From NCBI GenBank assembly GCA_029261635.1, contig JAJDAW010000040.1, positions 1 to 34,661 of the forward strand: a stretch of 34,661 bases of DNA, read 5' to 3'. The stretch is from Nitrospinaceae bacterium (GTDB lineage: Bacteria > Nitrospinota > Nitrospinia > Nitrospinales > VA-1). The notes below the pieces were generated by a model. It did no database searches. It was given only the letters and a program-made list of their open reading frames with translations, and had not been told where the DNA came from. A program made the position numbers and the translations under genes. Below, one piece after another: positions 7,271 to 16,341 of this stretch (the stretch's first letter is position 1; each line of letters starts with the position of its first letter).

Positions 7271-9588
7271 GCGATATGCAGGAACTAAACCTCACCACAA
7301 AACAATCCTTACCTGAAACCCAGCCGGTTTCTTTGCCTTGGAGCTCTTCAGTTGCTACTGACCAGCTCCCTGATGTTCTTTATAAAACAGGGGCAGGTGC
7401 GTTAGGAAAACTAAAACGTAAAAAAATTGAAACATGGTTTAAAGAAGCGCGGGCAGGCGATACCCAGGCGCAATACAACTTAGGTGTTGTTTATTTTAAG
7501 GGTGCAGGTGTTTCTCGCAACCATGAAGAGGCATTTAAATGGTTCGAGAAGGCTGCGCAAAAAGATTCTGCAAAGGGGCAAGGTTTTCTAGCTCTCATGT
7601 ATGAAAATGGATTGGGTGTAAAAGAAGATCTTGAAATGAGTTTGCACTGGTACCAAAAATCGGCGGAACAGGATGACAGTGCAGCGCAATTTAATCTGGC
7701 TAGAATGTATTATCAGGGCAAAGGAACAGAAAAAGCTTCAGACCAAGCCGCTAAATGGTTTGAAAAAGCGGCGGAAAAAAATAACGACACCGCTCAGAAT
7801 ATGTTGGGAGTCCTTTTCGAAAAAGGGGAAGGTGTTCCGCAGGATTATGACCGAGCTATTTCCTGGTATCGAAAAGCCGCATTGAATGGAAACGAAGCCG
7901 GACTTTATAATCTGGGCGACCTTTATGATCGCGGAGAAGGTGTTGGGAAAGATTCGGTTCGGGCAGCTCGATGGTTTAAGAAAGCTGCGTTGAATGGGTT
8001 GGATCTCGCGCAATTTAAACTGGGGACTCTTTATTATTGTGGTGAAGGTGTTACTCAGGCTCCTAAAAAGGCTTTGCAATGGATTTGTCGTGCGGCGGAA
8101 CAAGGGCATGCTCATGCTCGGCATTTTTTGAAAACAACCTCCGCCGATTTCACACCGACGGGTGAAGACCTTTACGAAAAAGGAAAATATTTTTTTGAAC
8201 AGAAAGAATATGAAGAAGCTTTCGCATGGTTGCAACGCGCTGCCAACGAAGGCCATGCAGATGCACAAAACTCATTAGGTCTGCTTTACGATTATGGCAA
8301 AGGTTGTGAGCGGAATCCGTTGCAGGCTTTTCACTGGTATCAAAAGGCTGAAGATCACCCGCAAGCCCTTTTTAATATTGGGATGCTTTATTTTCTTGGA
8401 GAAGGAGTGGAGCAGGACGACCAACAATCTTTTAATTATTTTGATCGCTCTGCAAAAGAAAATGAAACGCGCTCGCAGGTATTTCTAGGGATTCTTTATG
8501 AAAATGGAAAAGGCATTGAACAGGATCTGGCTCAGGCGGTAACTTGTTATCGTAAAGCCGCCTGGCAAGGAGATGTTTTTGGCCGTTTTCATCTTGCGAG
8601 AATGTATTACCACGGTAAAGGGGTGGCTGTTGATCATGCGCAATCTTTAAACTGGTATCACAAAGCAGAGGGTTATGTTCTAGCGCAATACAATCTAGGT
8701 CGAATGTACCTCAACGGCGATGGTGTGAAGCAAGATAAACAAAAAGCAGTTGACTGGTTCACTCGGGCCGCAGAGCAGGGTCACGATTACGCTCAATTCA
8801 GTCTGGGAAAAATTTATTTTAATGACGGTGATATGAGCGCGGCTTGCAAATGGTTTCAACTGGCTGCCGAACAGGGCAACCATTTGGCACAGTACCATCT
8901 CGGCCTACTATTCGAAAAACAGGGCAAGGATAGCGCGCATTGGTACAGGCAGGCGGCAGAACAAGGTAACCTGCAGGCCGGTCAGGCACTCGGTCGCATG
9001 TATTTTATCGGTAAAGGAGTGACAAAAGATTTTGCAGAGGCCGCTAAATGGTACCGAAAAACATCACAACTGGAATCGCAAAGCGAAGATGCATTAGAGA
9101 ACGATATTTTATGGCTTAGACGCGCGGCTAACCAAGGCCATGCTCGAGCGCAGAATCACCTTGCCGGACTTTATGAGCGAGGTGAGGCCGTTTCTCACAG
9201 TCGACATGAATGCCTGAAATGGTATCGGCGTGCGGCAGAGCAGGGCAATGATTTGGCGCAATATAATCTGGCTCGAATGCTCGATCAATCGGGCGATGCT
9301 TTAGGCTGGTATCATAAATCGGCGGATCAAGGCAATACTTTGGCGCAGGTAGAACTGGGGAATCATTATCAAACTGAAAATGAAATTGCGGCTTTCAAAT
9401 GGTTTCGATTAGCTGCCGAACACGGTCACAGTGATGCGCAATACCAACTTGGCTTGATGTATCGCAACGGCCGAGGAACTGATATCCATTTTATCGAAGC
9501 CATCCACTGGCTGAGACGAGCCGCAGAGCAGGACCACCTTCCTGCAATCGGTGCATTGCAAAAACTTGAACATTCGCTGAAAGTTTAG
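7267..9588 (+). CDS. Sel1-like repeat (SLR) protein, 773 aa
   Basis: Many A-x2-LG-x-MY-x2-G-x-GV-x-(K/Q)D-x2-A-x2-W-(F/Y)-x-KAAEQG repeats. TTG start overlaps the stop of the J-domain gene (TTGA). Confidence 0.9.
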   Translation: MSDMQELNLTTKQSLPETQPVSLPWSSSVATDQLPDVLYKTGAGALGKLKRKKIETWFKEARAGDTQAQYNLGVVYFKGAGVSRNHEEAFKWFEKAAQKDSAKGQGFLALMYENGLGVKEDLEMSLHWYQKSAEQDDSAAQFNLARMYYQGKGTEKASDQAAKWFEKAAEKNNDTAQNMLGVLFEKGEGVPQDYDRAISWYRKAALNGNEAGLYNLGDLYDRGEGVGKDSVRAARWFKKAALNGLDLAQFKLGTLYYCGEGVTQAPKKALQWICRAAEQGHAHARHFLKTTSADFTPTGEDLYEKGKYFFEQKEYEEAFAWLQRAANEGHADAQNSLGLLYDYGKGCERNPLQAFHWYQKAEDHPQALFNIGMLYFLGEGVEQDDQQSFNYFDRSAKENETRSQVFLGILYENGKGIEQDLAQAVTCYRKAAWQGDVFGRFHLARMYYHGKGVAVDHAQSLNWYHKAEGYVLAQYNLGRMYLNGDGVKQDKQKAVDWFTRAAEQGHDYAQFSLGKIYFNDGDMSAACKWFQLAAEQGNHLAQYHLGLLFEKQGKDSAHWYRQAAEQGNLQAGQALGRMYFIGKGVTKDFAEAAKWYRKTSQLESQSEDALENDILWLRRAANQGHARAQNHLAGLYERGEAVSHSRHECLKWYRRAAEQGNDLAQYNLARMLDQSGDALGWYHKSADQGNTLAQVELGNHYQTENEIAAFKWFRLAAEHGHSDAQYQLGLMYRNGRGTDIHFIEAIHWLRRAAEQDHLPAIGALQKLEHSLKV

Positions 9589-9658
9589 AGGAACGTAATC
9601 GCGCTGCTCCCTTTTCTTAATGATACATTAGATCCAAATACTTTTGAATGGAGCATTA

Positions 9659-9904
9659 ATGACGTTTTCTGTAGAAATTGCTGATGCTGAAAAAATTGCC
9701 ACCAGTAGTCACCATGTAGAAATTCATATAGACAAAAGTAATTTAAAAGATTTGATAATTCAATTAACTAGATTGTCAGAAATGCCTTTAGGGGAACATT
9801 TGCATTTCATGAGCGGGTCATGGGGCCTAGGAGATTTAAGTGAAATTTCCCAAGGAGAAGGAAACTTGATTACTCATCACCTTAAAATCATTATTTCCGA
9901 ATAA
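9659..9904 (+). CDS. Imm32-family-like immunity protein
   Basis: HLHFMSGSWGLGDLSE...NLITHHLKIII resembles the conserved core of the Imm32 family. ATG at 9659 is the likely start. Confidence 0.6.
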   Translation: MTFSVEIADAEKIATSSHHVEIHIDKSNLKDLIIQLTRLSEMPLGEHLHFMSGSWGLGDLSEISQGEGNLITHHLKIIISE

Positions 9905-9942
9905 TTTTTCCGCTAAAGTGCTGATTTTTCTGGTCTTTCCGC

Positions 9943-9971
9943 TTGACGTTTTGTAACTTATTGATTATATT
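9943..9971 (+). promoter_or_regulatory. Predicted sigma-70-type promoter upstream of the tyrosine recombinase
   Basis: TTGACG (9943-9948), 17-nt spacer, TATATT (9966-9971). Confidence 0.55.
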
Positions 9972-10115
9972 GGCTTTTAGATAGCGGAATCGGGTGTTCT
10001 GTTATGCTTGGCAAAAAGATGCTTAATTATCAATTAGTTATCTTAAATTCGAAAAAATACATTTCTTATCCCATTAGAATCTTCAATCCCCAAAGTTTTC
10101 GTAGGAGAACCCATC

Positions 10116-10901
10116 ATGAACAGTGTAGCCACTCATCCCTTATCAATATCTCGATTGTTCAGCGCCATTCAAGGCAACTTAGAGCAACGCGCTTACAGTC
10201 CACAGACGATCAAAGCTTATCTCGGACAATTGCGGAATTTTGTTCGTAACAAAAATTTAACGAATCCGCGTGATGTCACGGATGTAGAAATTCGCCAATA
10301 CCTTGCTGACCTTATTACTCAAGGCAAGTCACGATCTACAGTGGATCAGGCATACAACGCGCTCAGTTATTTTCATAAGGCGGTTTACAATCAGGATCTG
10401 GTTTTAGAAGGATTCAAAAGGCCAGGGAAGAAAAAATTAAAGCCAGTAGTGCTTACTATCAGCGAAGTTAAAAAGATTGCGGTTTCTGCTGAAAACCTGA
10501 AACATAGACTGATGATTGAATTGGCTTATACCGCAGGGCTCCGAGTTTCTGAACTGGTTGAGGTAAAAGTTCAGCATTTGAATCTGGAAAAACTGAAAAT
10601 GTTTGTACCGGGAATCGGTAAGTTGGGTGCCCGAACAACCATTTTTTCTGCGGGACTTAAAGATGCTTTGCAAAGGCAGATTGGAAACAAAGGGCCAGAT
10701 GATTATCTTTTTCCAAGTGAACGAGGTGGAAATTTGACCACCCGAAGTGTGACCAAATTTTTCAAGGCCGCACTGCAAACTTCGGGAATTGAAAAGGAAG
10801 TGACTCCGCATTCTTTACGGCAGTCTTTCACAGCTTTCATGCTTGCTAAAGGCAACGATAAAGCCTCAGTGCAATCGCTGCTAGGTCGACGCGCCTTGTA
10901 A
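10116..10901 (+). CDS. Tyrosine recombinase (Xer/integron-integrase-like), C-terminally truncated; catalytic Tyr absent
   Basis: N-terminal SAM-like core-binding domain. Box I Arg in AYTAGLRVSEL and HxxR in TPHSLRQSF are present. The ORF ends at LLGRRAL, before the usual catalytic-Tyr segment. Confidence 0.8.
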   Translation: MNSVATHPLSISRLFSAIQGNLEQRAYSPQTIKAYLGQLRNFVRNKNLTNPRDVTDVEIRQYLADLITQGKSRSTVDQAYNALSYFHKAVYNQDLVLEGFKRPGKKKLKPVVLTISEVKKIAVSAENLKHRLMIELAYTAGLRVSELVEVKVQHLNLEKLKMFVPGIGKLGARTTIFSAGLKDALQRQIGNKGPDDYLFPSERGGNLTTRSVTKFFKAALQTSGIEKEVTPHSLRQSFTAFMLAKGNDKASVQSLLGRRAL

Positions 10902-10930
10902 TTATATTAAGTAGGCTATCTAAACGATTT

Positions 10931-10977
10931 AAACCCCTGTCTCCCTTTATTGAAAAGGGGCAGGGGTTTTCTTTTTC
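10931..10977. terminator. Bidirectional rho-independent terminator
   Basis: AAACCCCTG-tctccctttattgaaaagggg-CAGGGGTTT followed by TCTTTTTCT. Lies between the convergent recombinase and mqnC. Confidence 0.8.
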
Positions 10978-10986
10978 TACCTGAAA

Positions 10987-12060
10987 TTATTCTACGGATT
11001 GGTATCGCATGTTGCGGCGTTGCGGGGTGAAGCCACCATCGGTGATGAGCCTTATAATTTCTTCTTCATTGAGGGAATAGACAGTGCCTGCCGCAGCCAC
11101 TACATTTTCTTCCATCATCGTACTCCCCATATCGTTGGCCCCATAGTAAAGAGAAACCTGACCAATTTTGGGTCCTTGTGTCACCCATGAGGATTGCAAA
11201 TTATCAAAGTTGTCGAGAAAAATTCTGCTGATAGACAGAGTCTTTAAATAATCGAATCCGCTAACGGCTGTTTTTATTTCTGTCTGTCCCTGTAGTTCAG
11301 TGTTTCCTGGTTGAAACCCCCATGCAATAAAAGCGGTGAATCCGCCTGTTTTATCCTGAAGTTGGCGGAGCCGATTGAGGTGTTCGATTCGCTCTTCCAA
11401 GGTCTCCACATGACCGAACATCATGGTAGCGGTGGTGGGGATATCCATTTGATGCGCCTGTTCCATCACTTCCAACCATTCATCACTGTTGCATTTTTTT
11501 GGACTGATGATTTGCCGAACTCGATCCACGAGAATTTCTGCACCGCCACCGGGTATGGAGTCGAGCCCTGCGGCTTTCATTCTTTTTAAAGTTTCATTCA
11601 AAGATATTTTGGATATTCGGCTGGTATGTAATATCTCGGAAGGCGAAAGCGCATGCAGGTGAATATTATATTTTGCTTTGATATTCTTAAACAGGTCCTC
11701 AAAATAATCGATTTTGAGATTGTTGTTATGTCCACCCTGAAGCAATATCTGTTGTCCACCAATTGCCAGGGTTTCTTCGATTTTTTTTGCAATGGTTTCG
11801 AAAGGCAGGACGTATGCATCTTTATCGGATTCTTTTCGATAAAAAGCACAGAAGGAACAGTCGGTGACGCAGATGTTGGTGTAGTTGATATTACGATCAA
11901 CGATATAGGTTATCGTTTTATTTTTTTTGAGTTTTTTCCAGGTTAGCCGTGATGCCACGTTTCCCAGCAATAGAATATCTTTTGCGCCGAACAGTTTAAC
12001 CGCTTCAGAAGGTTCGAGGCGCTGCCCTGCAATTGCTTTTTCGAGGATGGTATCAATCAT
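10987..12060 (-). CDS. mqnC: Cyclic dehypoxanthinyl futalosine synthase, radical SAM (menaquinone futalosine pathway)
   Basis: CVTDCSFCAFYR (CxxxCxxC), ILLQGGHNNNLKIDYFEDL, HALSPSEI, GLDSIPGGGAEIL. Start placed at MIDTILEKA (12060); the ORF-track start at 12147 lies inside the upstream VOC gene. Confidence 0.9.
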   Translation of the reverse strand: MIDTILEKAIAGQRLEPSEAVKLFGAKDILLLGNVASRLTWKKLKKNKTITYIVDRNINYTNICVTDCSFCAFYRKESDKDAYVLPFETIAKKIEETLAIGGQQILLQGGHNNNLKIDYFEDLFKNIKAKYNIHLHALSPSEILHTSRISKISLNETLKRMKAAGLDSIPGGGAEILVDRVRQIISPKKCNSDEWLEVMEQAHQMDIPTTATMMFGHVETLEERIEHLNRLRQLQDKTGGFTAFIAWGFQPGNTELQGQTEIKTAVSGFDYLKTLSISRIFLDNFDNLQSSWVTQGPKIGQVSLYYGANDMGSTMMEENVVAAAGTVYSLNEEEIIRLITDGGFTPQRRNMRYQSVE

Positions 12061-12448
12061 TGGGAATGTCGCAATGGATTTCGAGATGGTTGTTGTCGAG
12101 ATCATTAAAATAGATGGATTCTCCATCACCCCGTTTAACCGGGCCATTATCTATATGGATATTGTTAGATTGCAGTTCTTTAACAATATTTTCAAAGTCA
12201 GTGGGGTCAGCTTTAAAGGCAAGGTGTAGATAGCCTTCTTCGCTTAGAAGGTTCATTGCCTCTTTTACTTCCAGTTCCGGGGTTTCAAAAAGGGCGATGG
12301 AGGCATTTCCGGTTTCTAGCATAAGATGCCGTAGCCCTTTTGAAAATCGGTGTGTTACTTGGAATCCCAATACATCGGTGTAGAACCTTTCGGCCCGATC
12401 TAGATCCTTTACATTGAGAGCAATATGGTGAATACCTTTGAGTTGCAT
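12053..12448 (-). CDS. VOC-family (glyoxalase/bleomycin-resistance-like) protein
   Basis: IHHIALNVKDLDRAERFYTDVLGFQV; YFNDLDNNHLEIH. Confidence 0.85.
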   Translation of the reverse strand: MQLKGIHHIALNVKDLDRAERFYTDVLGFQVTHRFSKGLRHLMLETGNASIALFETPELEVKEAMNLLSEEGYLHLAFKADPTDFENIVKELQSNNIHIDNGPVKRGDGESIYFNDLDNNHLEIHCDIPND

Positions 12449-12459
12449 AACAGAGATGG

Positions 12460-12837
12460 CTAAAGCGTTCCGGGGCCAGCACCAGCAGGTAGTGAAAGCC
12501 CATCAACATCGAGATCTCCCATTGCTTCTTCTTCGGTTACTATAAAAATATGGTATCCAAATTTACTTTTTACGGGGCCGCGCACTTCTCCTACAGGGGT
12601 TTCCATTGCGGCTTTTTCAAGTTCGGGTGCGGAAGTATTGAATTCGATGAAGCCCAAATCGCCACCTTTGTTCCGGGTGCCGCATGCACTGTATTTTTTT
12701 GCCATCTTTGCAAACATTTTAAACAGCATTTCTTTGTCTTTGTACTCATCATCTTTAAAATGATCGAGCAGAACCTTAGCCAGATCTTCTGTTGTTAAAA
12801 CAATATGGCTGACTCGAATAGATCTTATAGGTGACAT
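12460..12837 (-). CDS. PpiC/parvulin-type peptidyl-prolyl cis-trans isomerase, apparently cytoplasmic
   Basis: VSHIVLTTEDLA, GGDLGFIEF, GEVRGPVKSKFGYHIFIV; no signal peptide. Confidence 0.8.
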   Translation of the reverse strand: MSPIRSIRVSHIVLTTEDLAKVLLDHFKDDEYKDKEMLFKMFAKMAKKYSACGTRNKGGDLGFIEFNTSAPELEKAAMETPVGEVRGPVKSKFGYHIFIVTEEEAMGDLDVDGLSLPAGAGPGTL

Positions 12838-12916
12838 TTTGGCATCCTCGCCTTTTGCGTATGGAGTAATTTATGTGACCAAATTATACGGGAACTGGTA
12901 GTTAAAATGAAGAAAA

Positions 12917-14482
12917 TTAAGACTTGTAGTAGTCTTCAATGGCATCGAGGAGAGATGCGACCGTGTACTCCTGAGGAAGGATGTCGACGTTTAATCCTGC
13001 CTCTTCTGCGGTTTTTGCAGTGACGGGGCCAATACAGGCGATTCGGGTTTTCTTAATTTTTGACAAGAGGGTCTCTTCGGTTAAGGTGAGAAAGTTTTTG
13101 ACGGTGGAAGATGAGGTGAATGTCAGTACATCGATATCCTCTGAGTTTAGTCTTTTTGCCAGAGCATCAGATTTGACTCTTGGTAAAACAGTTTGGTAAG
13201 TCGGAGCGACATCGACCTTTGCTCCCATTTCACGAAGTTTTTCAGGGAGAACCTCGCGGGCAACGGTAGCTCGGGGAATGAGGAAACGTTTTCCATCAAT
13301 GTTTTCTTTACCAATGCTTTCTATCAGAGATTCGGCGACAAAGTCGTCTGGAACAACGTCTACGCAAATTCCCAAATCACGAACTGCTTCGGCTGTCTTC
13401 GGTCCAATGGTAAAGACTCGTACGCCCTTTAAATTGCGGATGTCTTGCTGGATTTCTTTGAGTCGTTGTGAAAAAAAACGGACTCCGTTCACGCTGGTAA
13501 AAATGAGGCCATCGTAACGAGAAAGGTTATTCAATGCGTCATCAAGCGGTGCCCAGTCATCAGGTGCAATCGTTTCGATGACCGGGAAGAAAAAAGGTTC
13601 TGCGCCTAATTCTCGCAATCGTTGGATCATACCTTCGGCCTGGTCTCCTTTACGAGTTACCACAACGGTTTTTCCGGATAGAGGTAAGTGCTCATACCAT
13701 TCTATTTCGGGTTTGAGATTGACCACTTCTCCGATGATAGTGAGAGCAGGAGGGGAAATTTTTTCTTTGGAAGCGATTTCTACTATAGTCGAAAGAGTTC
13801 CCTTCCAGGTTTTCTGGCGTGCGGTGGTTCCCCATTGAATAACGGCAATGGGTGTTTCCGGGCTTTTACCAAATTTCAGTAATTTATCCACGATCAAAGG
13901 TAGTTTGCGCGCGCCCATCAAAAACACCAGGGTACCGGACCGGGAAGAAATTTTTTCCCAGTCAATGTGGATGTCGTCCTGTTTCTTTTCATTACTTCCT
14001 GTGATAATGGAGAGGGTAGAAGAAAGATGCCGATGGGTCAAAGGAATACCCGCATAGGCTGCAACCCCGGTTACCGATGTGACACCAGGAACAACGAGAA
14101 AGGGAATTTGCAATTTGCTGACAGCTTGAATCTCTTCACCGCCGCGGCCAAAAATAAAAGGGTCTCCGCCTTTGAGGCGTACAACAATTTTTCCTTCTTT
14201 GGCTTTTTCAATAAGCAGAGCATTAATCTTTTCCTGATCGAGACTGGCAACACCTTCTTTTTTTCCAACGTAGATAATTTCTGTTTCCTTTTGCGTAAAT
14301 CGCAACAGGTCTTCGTTGACTAGATGGTCGAAAAGAACGACATCGGCTTTTTCTAGCCAGTGTTTCCCTTGTAGGGTCAACAGACCGGCATCCCCTGGTC
14401 CGGCACCGACGAGAATTACTTTTCCCTGTTTGTTGTTTGAATCAGTCAGTTTGGGAGTGAAGGTAATTGGCCATATTTGCAA
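12917..14482 (-). CDS. cobA-hemD: Fused uroporphyrinogen-III C-methyltransferase / uroporphyrinogen-III synthase (start uncertain)
   Basis: SUMT motifs VILVGAGPGDAGLLTLQG, VRLKGGDPFIFGRGGEE; HemD half GKTVVVTRKGDQAEGMIQRLRELGAEPFFFPVIE. Longest ORF starts at 14533 inside rsmA; an in-frame TTG is at 14482. Confidence 0.88.
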   Translation of the reverse strand: MQIWPITFTPKLTDSNNKQGKVILVGAGPGDAGLLTLQGKHWLEKADVVLFDHLVNEDLLRFTQKETEIIYVGKKEGVASLDQEKINALLIEKAKEGKIVVRLKGGDPFIFGRGGEEIQAVSKLQIPFLVVPGVTSVTGVAAYAGIPLTHRHLSSTLSIITGSNEKKQDDIHIDWEKISSRSGTLVFLMGARKLPLIVDKLLKFGKSPETPIAVIQWGTTARQKTWKGTLSTIVEIASKEKISPPALTIIGEVVNLKPEIEWYEHLPLSGKTVVVTRKGDQAEGMIQRLRELGAEPFFFPVIETIAPDDWAPLDDALNNLSRYDGLIFTSVNGVRFFSQRLKEIQQDIRNLKGVRVFTIGPKTAEAVRDLGICVDVVPDDFVAESLIESIGKENIDGKRFLIPRATVAREVLPEKLREMGAKVDVAPTYQTVLPRVKSDALAKRLNSEDIDVLTFTSSSTVKNFLTLTEETLLSKIKKTRIACIGPVTAKTAEEAGLNVDILPQEYTVASLLDAIEDYYKS

Positions 14483-15215
14483 AGTCAGACATGGATAGGG
14501 TTTCGCCTCGTCTAGAAAGGTCGATGCCGGCAAGTTGGGCTTGTTCGAATTTATCTTCCCATGGTTTAAGATTGTTTTTGAGCATTTTTCGTTTGTGCAA
14601 AAAGGCCGCGTTGACTATTTTGAAAAAAAGTTGTGGGTCTTCAACTTGCACGCTGGGTTGCGGCAGTGGTTTCAGTGAGAACAGGGAAGAATCTATTTTG
14701 GGGCGTGGTGAGAAAGCCGTGTTGGGTATTTCCAGCAAGCGTTCTACTTTGCAGTGATATTGCACATAAACCGAAAGCGAACTGTATTCTTTGTTGCACG
14801 GTTCTGCTGTTAGTCGATCGACGACTTCTTTCTGCATCATTAGGGTCATGGACTGAATTCGGCTGCCAAAATGGATCAGTTTTTTCATTATATGAGTGGC
14901 CGCATAGTAAGGGAGGTTGGACACGACTTTGAAGCCAGGGTCGAGAGAGGCGTAGTCGAATTTAGCAGCATCCTTTTCTACTATTTTGAAAGACGGATTA
15001 TTAGCAAAGCGGCTTTCCAATTCCCTGCACAGTTTAGGGTCTAGTTCAATAGCCGTAAGAGAGCGGGCTATTGGGAGGAGCCGTTGTGTGAGAACGCCTT
15101 TTCCGGGTCCGATTTCGACAACGTGGTCATCGGGTTGGATATTTGCCAACGTAATAATATTGTGCGCAATTTCAGAGTCGACAAGAAAGTTTTGCCCGAG
15201 AGGCCTTTTTCTCAT
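14442..15215 (-). CDS. rsmA: 16S rRNA (adenine1518-N6/adenine1519-N6)-dimethyltransferase
   Basis: MRKRPLGQNFLVDSEIA, VVEIGPGKGVLTQRLL, VVSNLPYYAATHIM. Confidence 0.93.
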   Translation of the reverse strand: MRKRPLGQNFLVDSEIAHNIITLANIQPDDHVVEIGPGKGVLTQRLLPIARSLTAIELDPKLCRELESRFANNPSFKIVEKDAAKFDYASLDPGFKVVSNLPYYAATHIMKKLIHFGSRIQSMTLMMQKEVVDRLTAEPCNKEYSSLSVYVQYHCKVERLLEIPNTAFSPRPKIDSSLFSLKPLPQPSVQVEDPQLFFKIVNAAFLHKRKMLKNNLKPWEDKFEQAQLAGIDLSRRGETLSMSDFANMANYLHSQTD

Positions 15216-16204
15216 TGCATGGACAGAGTAGATCGCGACAACCGAGCCGCCGTTTTTAATGCCAGTTTAAGATTTTCTGCAGAGGCTTTGTTACGGCCGA
15301 CAATATCGTAGGCAGTGCCATGATCCACAGAGGTTCGTATAATTGGCAGACCCATAGTTATATTGACACCCATGCCGTTCATTTTTACGGGGATCATTCC
15401 CTGATCGTGATACATGCATATGACCGCATCGTACTTTTCGGATGCTGTTCTTTGAAATAAGGCATCTGCTGGATATGGACCGCTTGCCTGAATTCCTTCC
15501 TGTTGTGCAGTTTTCAATGCGGGTAGGATGAGTTCTATTTCTTCTTGTCCAAAAATACCTCCATCGCCGCAATGCGGATTAAGGCCGACTACCGCAATAC
15601 TTGGAATATCTGTAACATGTTTCTGTAACCAGTCATTTGTTTGCCGAATGCTTTGCAAAACTTTTTCTTCGGTAATTTGTGATTTGACCTGATCCAACGG
15701 AAGATGTGTTGTTACTAATACTACTCGTAGTGAATTTCCTTCCATCATAAGGATGGGGTTTTTAGATTCGGTCAAGTGGCCTAATAGCTCGGTATGTCCC
15801 GGATAAGGATGACCCGCCAAATGTAAGCTTTGTTTGTTAATGGGGCTGGTGGTGATGGCAGCCACTTTTCCTTTGAGAGCTAGCTCAACGGCTTTTTGAA
15901 TGGCTTCATAGCTGGCCTTACCGCCTTCTGCGGTGGGTTTTCCCATGGGAAGTGTTTCGGGTACATTGTTAAGGTCGATGATATCTATGGTGCAGGTCTG
16001 GTACCAACCTTCTTCAGGTGAGGTGATTGAATGGATGAGAATTTCAGGCGCAATTTGCTTTGCGGTTTTTTTAAGTGCCTCTGCATCTCCAATTACCAAA
16101 ACCCGGCTATCGACAGATAGGAGTTCGTCTTGAAATGCTTTTACAATTATTTCAGGACCGATTCCCGCAGGATCGCCGAGGGTTAATGCAATGATGTCTT
16201 CCAT
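15212..16204 (-). CDS. pdxA: 4-hydroxythreonine-4-phosphate dehydrogenase
   Basis: LTLGDPAGIGPEIIVKA, TSPINKQSLHLAGHPYPGHTELL, GLNPHCGDGG, MYHDQGMIPVK, RTSVDHGTAYDI. Confidence 0.95.
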   Translation of the reverse strand: MEDIIALTLGDPAGIGPEIIVKAFQDELLSVDSRVLVIGDAEALKKTAKQIAPEILIHSITSPEEGWYQTCTIDIIDLNNVPETLPMGKPTAEGGKASYEAIQKAVELALKGKVAAITTSPINKQSLHLAGHPYPGHTELLGHLTESKNPILMMEGNSLRVVLVTTHLPLDQVKSQITEEKVLQSIRQTNDWLQKHVTDIPSIAVVGLNPHCGDGGIFGQEEIELILPALKTAQQEGIQASGPYPADALFQRTASEKYDAVICMYHDQGMIPVKMNGMGVNITMGLPIIRTSVDHGTAYDIVGRNKASAENLKLALKTAARLSRSTLSMQ

Positions 16205-16284
16205 TTATAGTTCTATTAGATGTAAGTAAGAGTGGGGAAAGCGGTTGGGAAAAAAATAATGAACCGCATTGGATACAATAAATC

Positions 16285-16313
16285 TACCCGCCCTTGGATT
16301 GCAAGAGCGGGTA
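16285..16313. terminator. Hairpin downstream of pckA, possible terminator
   Basis: TACCCGC-C-CTTG-gattg-CAAG-A-GCGGGTA between the pckA and pdxA CDSs. Confidence 0.55.
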
Positions 16314-16341
16314 AAGAATTGAGAGCATTTTTCTGAGATTG

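Noticed and set aside
7738-8268. 176-aa minus-strand ORF inside the Sel1 gene
   Set aside because: Antisense shadow of a repeat-rich, strongly supported coding gene; no recognisable protein features.
7441-9560. Periodic repeats in the Sel1 gene considered as tandem DNA repeats or a CRISPR-like array
   Set aside because: Periodicity matches ~36-aa protein repeats with divergent codons; no conserved DNA repeat and spacer pattern.
10437-10811. 124-aa minus-strand ORF inside the recombinase gene
   Set aside because: Antisense to a recognisable tyrosine recombinase; composition looks like a shadow ORF.
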